This document shows positions 1 through 5,070 of a DNA stretch of 6,971 bases, one piece after another (position 1 is the stretch's first letter; every line of letters starts with the position of its first letter). The notes beneath the pieces are model-generated. The model did no database searches. It was not told where the DNA came from and saw only the letters and a program-made list of their open reading frames with translations. Source of the stretch: Selenomonas sp. (GTDB lineage: Bacteria; Bacillota_C; Negativicutes; Selenomonadales; Selenomonadaceae); the NCBI GenBank assembly GCA_017940705.1, contig JAGAYB010000273.1, positions 1-6,971 of the forward strand, given 5' to 3'. The position numbers and the translations under genes were made by a program.

Positions 1-1050
1 CTCGATAATGTAATAGCTGCCTACTTTTTCACCCACTTTGACATTTTTGGAAATTGATTTACCGTCTTCTCCCACGACCAGCACAAAAGCCTCATCCAAG
101 AGCTGCTGTACAGCCCGCTGAGGAACCAGTATAGCATTATCCGCCTTTACGCCTACCATATGAACCTGTACGAACATTCCCGGCAGCAAAATACCATTCG
201 GATTGGCAATAGTGGCCTCAATCGTCAACGAACCTGTATTGGTTGACAAAGCTCTGTCAGCCGTAATAATTTTTCCTTCAAATGGATATTCCCTGCCGTT
301 GCTCAAGGTAATTTTTACCTTGGGCAGCGGCGGGTTGTCCGTATTGATATCTACGCCGGCTTCCATAGCTTCTGCCAATAGATTCAGATACTCTGTTTCA
401 CTAACGCTGAACTGAATATCAATGGGGTCCATGCTGCCGATGGTCACAAGGTTGGTCGAACCTGCGGTTGCATACGTTCCCACAGCTACATCATCTACAG
501 ATACCCGGCCGCTCATGGGAGCGTAAACCACCGTATCATCAAGATTCTCCTGGGCTTTTTGCACGGCAGCCCGTTCAGCGGCCACCGTAGCCCTATACCC
601 TTCCACATCGGCCCGTTTGTTGGTAAGGGTCTGCTCGGAAACGGCTCTGTCCTTCCACAGAGTTTCATAACGGCCCAGTTCCTCCTGAGCATTTCGCAGA
701 TTTGATTCAGCTTTGCTGAGTTCGGCCTGCGCGGAAATTACTGCCGTTTCATATTGACGGGAATCCAGCTTGTAAAGCGGCTGGCCGGCGTAGACATAAT
801 CGCCGCCGTCAAAGTATTTTTCCAAAATACTGCCAGAAACCCGGGCATGTACCTGTACTTCTTCTTTCCCTTTCAGATGACCGGGATAGCCATAGGCCAC
901 CGGCGTATCCTGACGAATGACCTGCATGGCCTTAACTTTGGTCTTGGCGGCCTGCTGTTCTTCCTGACTGCTGCCGCAGCCGCCTATGAATATACTGGCC
1001 AGCAGGGCCGTGGCAGCCAACAGGCTGCCGGCTTTTTTCCATGAATGCAT
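1..1050 (-). CDS. RND efflux pump periplasmic adaptor lipoprotein (HlyD/AcrA/MdtA type), C-terminus cut off by window edge
   Basis: Seen: 350 codons are open from an ATG at 1050 to the window edge. GGAGGG at 1064-1059 lies 8 nt upstream of that ATG. Residues 1-24 form a lipoprotein signal with basic residues, a hydrophobic stretch and an IGGC lipobox, so Cys25 is the predicted lipidated residue. Two biotinyl/lipoyl half-motifs follow: one around 66-96 (VSGSILEKYFDGGDYV core) and one around 168-204 (YAPMSGRVSVDD core). They are separated by an Ala/Glu/Lys-rich helical hairpin at about 98-168. A beta-barrel region runs from about 209 to 301 and contains the LPGMFVQV signature (289-296). Known for the family: these proteins bridge an inner-membrane RND transporter and an outer-membrane channel to expel drugs, bile salts or dyes. 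Inferred: the membrane-proximal end and the transporter gene lie beyond position 1. A family length of roughly 370-400 residues means only the last few dozen are missing. The substrate cannot be told from the adaptor. Confidence 0.94.
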   Translation of the reverse strand, partial: MHSWKKAGSLLAATALLASIFIGGCGSSQEEQQAAKTKVKAMQVIRQDTPVAYGYPGHLKGKEEVQVHARVSGSILEKYFDGGDYVYAGQPLYKLDSRQYETAVISAQAELSKAESNLRNAQEELGRYETLWKDRAVSEQTLTNKRADVEGYRATVAAERAAVQKAQENLDDTVVYAPMSGRVSVDDVAVGTYATAGSTNLVTIGSMDPIDIQFSVSETEYLNLLAEAMEAGVDINTDNPPLPKVKITLSNGREYPFEGKIITADRALSTNTGSLTIEATIANPNGILLPGMFVQVHMVGVKADNAILVPQRAVQQLLDEAFVLVVGEDGKSISKNVKVGEKVGSYYIIE

Positions 1051-1128
1051 GTATAATTCCCTCCTTCGATAGTATATAGCCTGTCTAAAGGATAGAAGCC
1101 CGGAGCAAACGACATAATGGCTCCCTAA

Positions 1129-1160
1129 ATTATAGACTTGCTGATATTTCTGAATTTCAA
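1129..1160 (-). promoter_or_regulatory. Candidate promoter of the adaptor (efflux) gene
   Basis: On the minus strand a perfect TATAAT lies at 1134-1129, about 80 nt upstream of the adaptor start. The nearest -35-like element is TTGAAA at 1160-1155, but the 20-nt spacing is longer than the usual 16-18. No clear repressor operator was found, although efflux operons are commonly controlled by one in this interval. The -10 match is direct; promoter activity is inference. Confidence 0.35.
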
Positions 1161-1213
1161 CAATAATCGTCTGATTCCTGCTAAATAGATGTAAACTTTT
1201 GGAAATCTGGATA

Positions 1214-1316
1214 CTTGCCCAGCGCATTCCGGGGGATAACGCGGCAAGAAAATGTCCCCCACCTCAGCAGGTGGGGGCACGAATACCAAAACAGGCGGCG
1301 AGCATATCTCCCGCCT
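1214..1316. repeat. Chain of three inverted repeats, possible structured RNA or remnant of a mobile-element end
   Basis: Three hairpin-forming units follow one another. The first pairs CTTGCC (1214-1219) with GGCAAG (1243-1248), extended by GCG/CGC after a 2-nt bulge. The second is a perfect 8-bp GC-rich stem, CCCCCACC (1256-1263) with GGTGGGGG (1270-1277) around a TCAGCA loop. The third pairs AGGCGG (1293-1298) with CCGCCT (1311-1316). No T-tract follows on the plus strand, so they do not read as plus-strand terminators. On the minus strand the GC-rich hairpin is followed by ACATTTTCTT, a weak terminator-like tail, but no gene there needs one. A short stem with this kind of GC-rich arm resembles right ends of IS200/IS605-type elements, but no transposase remnant is present, so that reading is tentative. 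Confidence 0.5.
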
Positions 1317-1322
1317 CGTTGA

Positions 1323-1374
1323 AACGCCAAGAGGAAGTTTTGCCTATGGCAAAACTGGAACAACGGCGTTATAA
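1323..1374 (+). repeat. Structured intergenic repeat, copy 1
   Basis: The outer arms AACGCC (1323-1328) and GGCGTT (1365-1370) enclose a perfect 9-bp inner hairpin: AGTTTTGCC (1336-1344), loop TAT, GGCAAAACT (1348-1356). The right flank GGAACAACGGCGTTATAA (1357-1374) is nearly identical to the matching part of copy 2 at 3371-3387. The inner stems of the two copies differ in sequence but each pairs perfectly. There is no T-tract, so it is not an ordinary terminator. The left outer arm has diverged from the TTATAACGC seen in copy 2. The element belongs to no repeat family that I can name. Confidence 0.75.
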
Positions 1375-1375
1375 A
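1346..1375 (+). promoter_or_regulatory. Promoter-like pair inside structured repeat copy 1
   Basis: ATGGCA (1346-1351, 4/6 match to the -35 consensus) is followed after 18 nt by TATAAA (1370-1375, 5/6 match to -10). The pair runs from the inner hairpin loop to the right outer arm of the repeat, the same placement as in copy 2. It would point towards gltS with a leader of about 160 nt. This is inference from sequence match only. Confidence 0.3.
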
Positions 1376-1401
1376 CAAAAGACAGCCTTAACGTTTCTCT
1401 C

Positions 1402-1430
1402 TGTAAAAAAGCTGGTTTTCATGCTATTAT
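1402..1430 (+). promoter_or_regulatory. gltS: Alternative candidate gltS promoter with extended -10
   Basis: TGCTATTAT at 1422-1430 gives an extended -10 (TG, one base, TATTAT). A weak -35-like TGTAAA lies at 1402-1407, 17 nt upstream. The leader to the gltS start would be about 105 nt. The extended -10 makes it plausible despite the poor -35. Confidence 0.35.
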
Positions 1431-1541
1431 AAATTTAGGATATTGATTGACATAAGGATGCTGAAGCAGACGTTTTACGGGAAATCAGAAAGAAAATTTA
1501 ATGAAAAATCTTATTCGTCTGTCAGAAAAAGGGGGTAACTT

Positions 1542-2783
1542 ATGTCTTTTGCAACTGTTGAAGGCACATTGAATATCAGCTGTACGATGGTCATGACGAC
1601 GGCGCTGGCCGCCATCCTGCTCCTGATCGGTTTTTGGATCCGGAAGAAGGTGAGCTTCCTCACGAAGTACTGCATTCCGGCGCCTGTGGTGGGCGGCTTC
1701 CTGTTCATGTTCATCACCTTTGCCGGACATCAGAGTGGTGCGTTTGCGTTCAAGTTCGATACGACCTTCCAAAGTCCGTTCATGGTGGCGTTCTTCACGA
1801 CCGTCGGGCTGGGCGCGTCCCTTTCCCTTCTGAAGAAGGGCGGCATCCTGCTGATCGGCTACTGGCTGATCGCCGGCGTCGTCTCCATCATCCAGAACTG
1901 CATCAGCATCGGCCTCGCCAATGTCACAGGCCTTGAGTATGCCTATGCGCTCATGGCAGGCGCTATCTCCATGACTGGCGGACACGGAGCGGCAGGCTCC
2001 TACGGTTCCACCTTTAGCGAGATGGGCTATCCGGCAGCTATCACCGTTGGCGCGGCAGCTGCGACCTTTGGCCTGATCTTCGGCATTCTGGTGGGCGGCC
2101 CGGTGGCCCGCATGCTGATCGAGAAGAACCACCTGACCCCGGACAACTCCGAGACTTTGGACACTTCCGTCGAAGAGATCAACGCAGGACACGGCGATAA
2201 GCTCACCAATCTGGACGTCCTGAAGAACGTGACCGCGATCCTGTTCTGCATGGCGCTCGGAACAGAGATCTCCGGCTGGCTTGGCAAGCTGATCGGAATG
2301 AGCTTCCCGTCCTATGTCGGTGCAATGTTCGCCGCTATGCTTGTCCGCAACCTGAACGAGCAGTTCCACTGGTATCATTTCAGATTCTCACTGGTGGACG
2401 GCACTGGCGATGTCATGCTGAACCTGTATCTTTCCATGGCGCTGATGAGCCTGAACCTGTATCAGCTGCTTGACCTGATCGGACCGGTCCTGCTCATCGT
2501 CGTCGCGCAGGTGGTGGTACTGGTGCTCCTTTCCATATTCGTCGTTTTCCCGATCCTCGGAAAGAACTACGACGCAGCAGTAATGTGCGCGGGCCTTCTG
2601 GGTCACGGCCTCGGCGCTACACCCTCCGCGATCGTGAACATGACGGCGGTCAAGGACAGGTACGGTATGTCCAGAAAGGCCTTCATGATCGTCCCGATCG
2701 TCGGCGCGTTTTTGGTGGATATCATCTATCAGCCGCAGACCATCGCTTTCATCAAGTTCTTCGTGCAGGGCTTCGCAGGCTGA
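1542..2783 (+). CDS. gltS: Sodium/glutamate symporter GltS (ESS family)
   Basis: Inner-membrane carrier of the glutamate:Na+ symporter family (TC 2.A.27) that takes up glutamate with sodium. Seen: 413 residues, close to the family's usual 400 or so, made of two hydrophobic halves. Each half carries a glycine-rich re-entrant-loop motif: TGGHGAAGSYGSTF near residues 146-159 and GLLGHGLGATPSAIVNM in the second half. Between the halves is a hydrophilic linker (about 195-225, rich in Asp and Glu). The ATG start follows GGGGGT (1531-1536) by 5 nt, and no upstream in-frame start is better. Odd: codon choice is biased to C-ending codons (by hand, Phe 24 TTC to 7 TTT; nearly all Ile ATC), opposite to the genes downstream, which hints at transfer or strong expression. 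The gene is not tightly linked to its neighbours and is probably transcribed alone or with the phosphatase gene 106 nt downstream. Confidence 0.97.
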   Translation: MSFATVEGTLNISCTMVMTTALAAILLLIGFWIRKKVSFLTKYCIPAPVVGGFLFMFITFAGHQSGAFAFKFDTTFQSPFMVAFFTTVGLGASLSLLKKGGILLIGYWLIAGVVSIIQNCISIGLANVTGLEYAYALMAGAISMTGGHGAAGSYGSTFSEMGYPAAITVGAAAATFGLIFGILVGGPVARMLIEKNHLTPDNSETLDTSVEEINAGHGDKLTNLDVLKNVTAILFCMALGTEISGWLGKLIGMSFPSYVGAMFAAMLVRNLNEQFHWYHFRFSLVDGTGDVMLNLYLSMALMSLNLYQLLDLIGPVLLIVVAQVVVLVLLSIFVVFPILGKNYDAAVMCAGLLGHGLGATPSAIVNMTAVKDRYGMSRKAFMIVPIVGAFLVDIIYQPQTIAFIKFFVQGFAG

Positions 2784-2873
2784 CGGAAACCACAACCGCA
2801 GCGCCTTCATGCTGCTTTATGCCGTTTTCTGAAAACTTTTAAATGGCTGTGAGGCCTTATATATCAAGGGATT

Positions 2874-2879
2874 AAGGAG
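2874..2879 (+). promoter_or_regulatory. Ribosome binding site of the phosphatase gene
   Basis: AAGGAG lies 10 nt before the ATG at 2890, slightly longer than ideal spacing. It supports this start, which places the family's conserved MKKILFVCHGN at the N-terminus. Confidence 0.75.
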
Positions 2880-2889
2880 TTTTTACGTT

Positions 2890-3336
2890 ATGAAAAAAAT
2901 CTTATTTGTCTGTCACGGCAATATCTGCCGTTCGACTATGGCTGAGTTTGTAATGAAGGAACTTGTGCGGCAGGCTGGCAGGGAGCAGGAAATTTTGGTG
3001 GAGTCCAAGGCCTGCCGTACTGATGAAATTGGCAGTGATACACATCCGGGGACGAAGGCGGCACTGCGAGACCATGGCATACCTTATAGCAGACGTCAGG
3101 CCCGGCAGATACAGAGGGCTGATTATGAGGCCTTTGATTATATTATTGCCATGGATGAGGAAAATATGCGCGACCTGCGGAGACTGACAGGGGGCGATAA
3201 CCTGCATAAATGTAAGCTGCTGCTCAGTTTTGCCGGGGAGAACCGGGAGGTGGCTGACCCCTGGTACACAGGCAATTTTGAAGTGACTTATCAGGATGTC
3301 ATGAAAGGTTGTCAAGCATTACTGGCCGCGTTATAA
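2890..3336 (+). CDS. Low-molecular-weight protein tyrosine phosphatase
   Basis: Cytoplasmic phosphatase that hydrolyses phosphotyrosine (in some relatives phosphoarginine). Seen: the N-terminal P-loop CHGNICRS at residues 8-15 gives the CX5R signature with nucleophile Cys8 and Arg14. The general-acid loop DPWY is at 123-126 with Asp123. The length of 148 matches the family. The YIIAMDEEN stretch (84-92) is also typical. Arsenate reductases of the ArsC thioredoxin type share the fold, but the intact DPWY loop favours phosphatase. Bacterial members often sit in polysaccharide loci opposite a tyrosine kinase; no kinase is visible here. Odd: the final Leu codon and TAA stop are supplied by the left arm of structured repeat copy 2, so the repeat has defined or replaced the end of this gene. 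It precedes the surface-modification operon by 104 nt and may or may not be co-transcribed with it. Confidence 0.94.
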   Translation: MKKILFVCHGNICRSTMAEFVMKELVRQAGREQEILVESKACRTDEIGSDTHPGTKAALRDHGIPYSRRQARQIQRADYEAFDYIIAMDEENMRDLRRLTGGDNLHKCKLLLSFAGENREVADPWYTGNFEVTYQDVMKGCQALLAAL

Positions 3337-3387
3337 CGCTGATGGGAAGGATTTCGCGTTGCGAAATCCTGAACAATGGCGTTATAA
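3331..3387 (+). repeat. Structured intergenic repeat, copy 2, overlapping the phosphatase stop codon
   Basis: The outer arms TTATAACGC (3331-3339) and GCGTTATAA (3379-3387) form a perfect 9-bp palindromic frame. Inside is a perfect 10-bp hairpin: AGGATTTCGC (3348-3357), loop GTT, GCGAAATCCT (3361-3370). The flanks TGATGGGA and GAACAATG sit opposite each other as an internal loop. Compared with copy 1, the outer frame, a left GGAAG and the right GAACAAYGGCGTTATAA are shared. The inner stem has changed on both sides in a compensating way. No T-tract follows, so it is not a standard terminator, though it could slow transcription or protect RNA 3' ends. Confidence 0.8.
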
Positions 3388-3388
3388 T
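3359..3388 (+). promoter_or_regulatory. Candidate promoter of the surface-modification operon, carried by repeat copy 2
   Basis: TTGCGA (3359-3364, 4/6 to -35) and a perfect TATAAT (3383-3388) are separated by 18 nt, pointing at the TTG-start gene at 3441. Transcription would begin near 3395, leaving a leader of about 46 nt. No sigma-28 (flagellar) promoter pattern was seen in this gap. Confidence 0.45.
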
Positions 3389-3425
3389 AATGAACTGAAC
3401 GGTTTCTGAATTTGAGACTTTTGCA

Positions 3426-3432
3426 GGGGAGG
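3426..3432 (+). promoter_or_regulatory. Ribosome binding site that fixes a TTG start
   Basis: GGGGAGG lies 8 nt upstream of the TTG at 3441. The first in-frame ATG (codon 13, 3477) has no comparable site and would remove residues ahead of the first beta strand, so TTG is the better start. Confidence 0.8.
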
Positions 3433-3440
3433 CCAAAGCG

Positions 3441-4385
3441 TTGCCGGAGAAGATAAAGCCAGAGTTGTTACAATTTATGCAGCCGGGTGAACTGCCACTG
3501 AAAATTTTGGTGGTGGAGGATTTGGTATACCTGCCAAGGCTGCGGCAGATGTTTCCCTGCGCGGAGCTTTATGCGGTGACAGCTGACAGCGATGCCGTAC
3601 TTGACTATCAGGATTTAGGCGTAGATTTTCAGCTGGTGAATTATCTGGCAGAGCGCCTGCCCTATGAGCAGGAGTTTTTTGATTACATTATTTCGGACTT
3701 GACGCTGGAGCAGGCCGGCAATCCGCAGGATATTGCCGCCGGTTTTTCCCGATATTTAAAGGAAACGGGGACGCTGCTTACCAGCTTCCGCAATATCCGC
3801 CATTACAGCCAGCTGGAGGATTTGCGCGACGGACATTATTATAATGTTGTCGCCCGGCTGTTTGCCCGGGAGGAATTTGAGCGCCTTTTATATGCTTCCT
3901 ATTACAAGATGGTCTATATGGAGCCGCAAAAGCGCCCGGCTGATGACAGGACTTTGCAGCAGCTGCTGGAGGCTGGCTTTGCAAATGACAGAGATGATAT
4001 CAATACGGAGTTTTGGCTGGTCAGGGCCGACAGGTCTATGCCGGAAATGGCTTTGCTGAAATCCATGTACACCAAGGAAATCCGGCGGCAGTTTTCCACA
4101 TATTTGCACCGTATTGAATACGGTGTGGATGCCGGGCGGCAGTGCCGCCTGTTTTGGCAGTTTTATCATCAGCAGGGATTTTTTGCCGATTACGCGGCGG
4201 CCTTTATCAAGCAGGCGGTTTTCCATCAGGAGCGTTTTTACCGTCAGCTGATGGAATATTCCCCGGAGGAGCTGGCTGAGACAGGGCTTATGCTGCAGGG
4301 GGCGCTTAACAACGCCACCACGGCAGAGGAGACGGAAATGTTACAGGGCTTATGGCAGGAGTGGCAGGTGAAGCAGAATGGCTAA
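3441..4385 (+). CDS. Methyltransferase-like protein with degenerate SAM site and helical C-terminal domain
   Basis: No exact family recognised. Seen: 314 residues starting at TTG. Residues 20-120 follow the order of a class I Rossmann methyltransferase: strand LKILVVED (20-27), strand AELYAVTADSDA (41-52), then FDYIISDLTLEQ (80-91) in the motif IV position. Next come a helix and LKETGTLLTSFRNIRHYS (106-123), which matches the 'LKPGGxLLxSxPNxRHY' region of methyltransferases found in glycosylation loci. NTEFWLVRAD (188-197) looks like the closing strand. The glycine-rich motif I (GxGxG) is absent, so SAM binding is doubtful. Residues 200-314 are helical and aromatic-rich with no known motif. 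It overlaps the next gene by 8 nt, indicating translational coupling with the glycosyltransferase. Inferred role: accessory or scaffold protein, or a divergent sugar/protein methyltransferase, in surface-protein modification. The gene is certain; the function is not. Confidence 0.72.
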   Translation: MPEKIKPELLQFMQPGELPLKILVVEDLVYLPRLRQMFPCAELYAVTADSDAVLDYQDLGVDFQLVNYLAERLPYEQEFFDYIISDLTLEQAGNPQDIAAGFSRYLKETGTLLTSFRNIRHYSQLEDLRDGHYYNVVARLFAREEFERLLYASYYKMVYMEPQKRPADDRTLQQLLEAGFANDRDDINTEFWLVRADRSMPEMALLKSMYTKEIRRQFSTYLHRIEYGVDAGRQCRLFWQFYHQQGFFADYAAAFIKQAVFHQERFYRQLMEYSPEELAETGLMLQGALNNATTAEETEMLQGLWQEWQVKQNG

Positions 4386-5067
4386 ACTTAATAAGGATAA
4401 AATTGCCTTTATTACCTGCGTTAATAGTGACGACTGGTACAGTGAGTGCCGTCTTTATTTGGAAAGCCTCAATATCCCCGAGGGGATGACGGCGGAATTT
4501 ATTCCGGTACGGGGGGCAGTTTCCATGTGCGCCGGTTACAATCGGGGCATGAACATGAGCGATGCCGGATATAAGGTGTATCTTCATCAGGACACGCTGG
4601 TGGTCAATAAAAATCTGGTACAGGATTTGCTGAGTATTTTTGCCGATGAAACAATCGGGGCGGTGGGCGTGATTGGCTGCCGCAGTCTGCCGCGCAGCGG
4701 TGTATGGTGGGACGGCCTGCGGACTTATGGCCGGGTGCTGCACGCCTGCGAGCCGGAAAGCGTGGTGGACTCCCATTGCCGGGAGCCGGAGGGCGCATAT
4801 CAGGAGGTTGAGGCTGTGGACGGTCTGTTTATTGCCACGCAGTACGATGTGCCCTGGCGCGAGGATATCTTCACCGGCTGGCACCTGTATGATACGTCAA
4901 TTTGTAAGGAAATGCAGCGCCGGGGGTACAAAGTTGTAGTTCCCAATCAGGAACAGGATTTTTGGTGTATCCATTGTCCGAAGGAAAAGCCGCTGGCTGC
5001 CGAGTACAAGGGGTACCAGAAAGCCTTTATCAGGGAATATGGCAGGGAACTGAACCCTGAGGTGTGA
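4378..5067 (+). CDS. Family-2-type glycosyltransferase (Glyco_tranf_2_5 / StrF-like domain)
   Basis: Probable cytoplasmic glycosyltransferase that moves a sugar from a nucleotide donor to an acceptor. Seen: 229 residues that are nearly all domain. They begin with KIAFITCVNSDDWY (8-21), then IPVRGAVSMCAGYNRGM (42-58). YLHQDTLVV (68-76) follows, where HQD takes the place of the metal-binding DXD. GVIGCRSLPRSGVWWDG (97-113), VDGLFIATQYDVPW (147-160) and GWHLYD (167-172) complete the pattern I associate with PF13712. The length fits a single catalytic domain with no membrane segment. The ATG lies inside the end of the preceding gene (shared ATGGCTAA) and has AGGTG 7 nt upstream; FliB follows after 3 nt. 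Context suggests it extends or starts the glycan on a flagellin or another surface protein. Donor sugar and acceptor cannot be read from the sequence. Confidence 0.88.
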   Translation: MAKLNKDKIAFITCVNSDDWYSECRLYLESLNIPEGMTAEFIPVRGAVSMCAGYNRGMNMSDAGYKVYLHQDTLVVNKNLVQDLLSIFADETIGAVGVIGCRSLPRSGVWWDGLRTYGRVLHACEPESVVDSHCREPEGAYQEVEAVDGLFIATQYDVPWREDIFTGWHLYDTSICKEMQRRGYKVVVPNQEQDFWCIHCPKEKPLAAEYKGYQKAFIREYGRELNPEV

Positions 5068-5070
5068 TAT

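Larger units (their letters stand above)
1051..1541. other. Divergent intergenic region between the adaptor gene and gltS
   Basis: About 490 bases have no convincing gene. From left to right they hold the adaptor leader with its candidate promoter (minus strand, near 1129-1160), three inverted repeats (1214-1316), copy 1 of the structured repeat (1323-1374), candidate plus-strand promoters (1346-1375 and 1402-1430) and the gltS leader with its ribosome site. Small open frames on both strands across 1181-1432 run through the inverted repeats and resemble no protein. Confidence 0.7.

Noticed and set aside
754..1044. Plus-strand open frame of 96 codons with hydrophobic stretches
   Set aside because: It lies entirely opposite the adaptor's signal peptide and lipoyl region, and the adaptor reading is far stronger.
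1199..1432. Small plus-strand frame (77 codons) in the intergenic region
   Set aside because: It runs through the hairpin chain and repeat copy 1, has no convincing ribosome site and resembles no protein.
1447..1452. Perfect TTGACA -35 hexamer upstream of gltS
   Set aside because: At 16-18 nt downstream the sequence is GACGTT/ACGTTT/CGTTTT, with no acceptable -10 element.
1485..2378. Minus-strand open frame of 297 codons, with another at 2388-2810, opposite gltS
   Set aside because: Both are antisense to the clear GltS frame and have low-complexity, His/Asp/Arg-rich products with no family match. They reflect the strong C-ending codon bias of gltS, which removes minus-strand stops.
2798..2815. 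GCAGC/GCTGC hairpin after gltS as a terminator
   Set aside because: The stem is only 5 bp with an 8-nt loop, and the following TTTATGCCG is not a U-tract.
3348..3370. Inner hairpin of repeat copy 2 as an intrinsic terminator for the phosphatase gene
   Set aside because: The stem is strong but is followed by GAACAATGG rather than a run of T; the outer palindrome and second copy indicate a repeat element.
4306..4884. Minus-strand open frame of 192 codons opposite the glycosyltransferase gene
   Set aside because: It is a shadow of a well-supported plus-strand gene; no ribosome site or recognisable domain.
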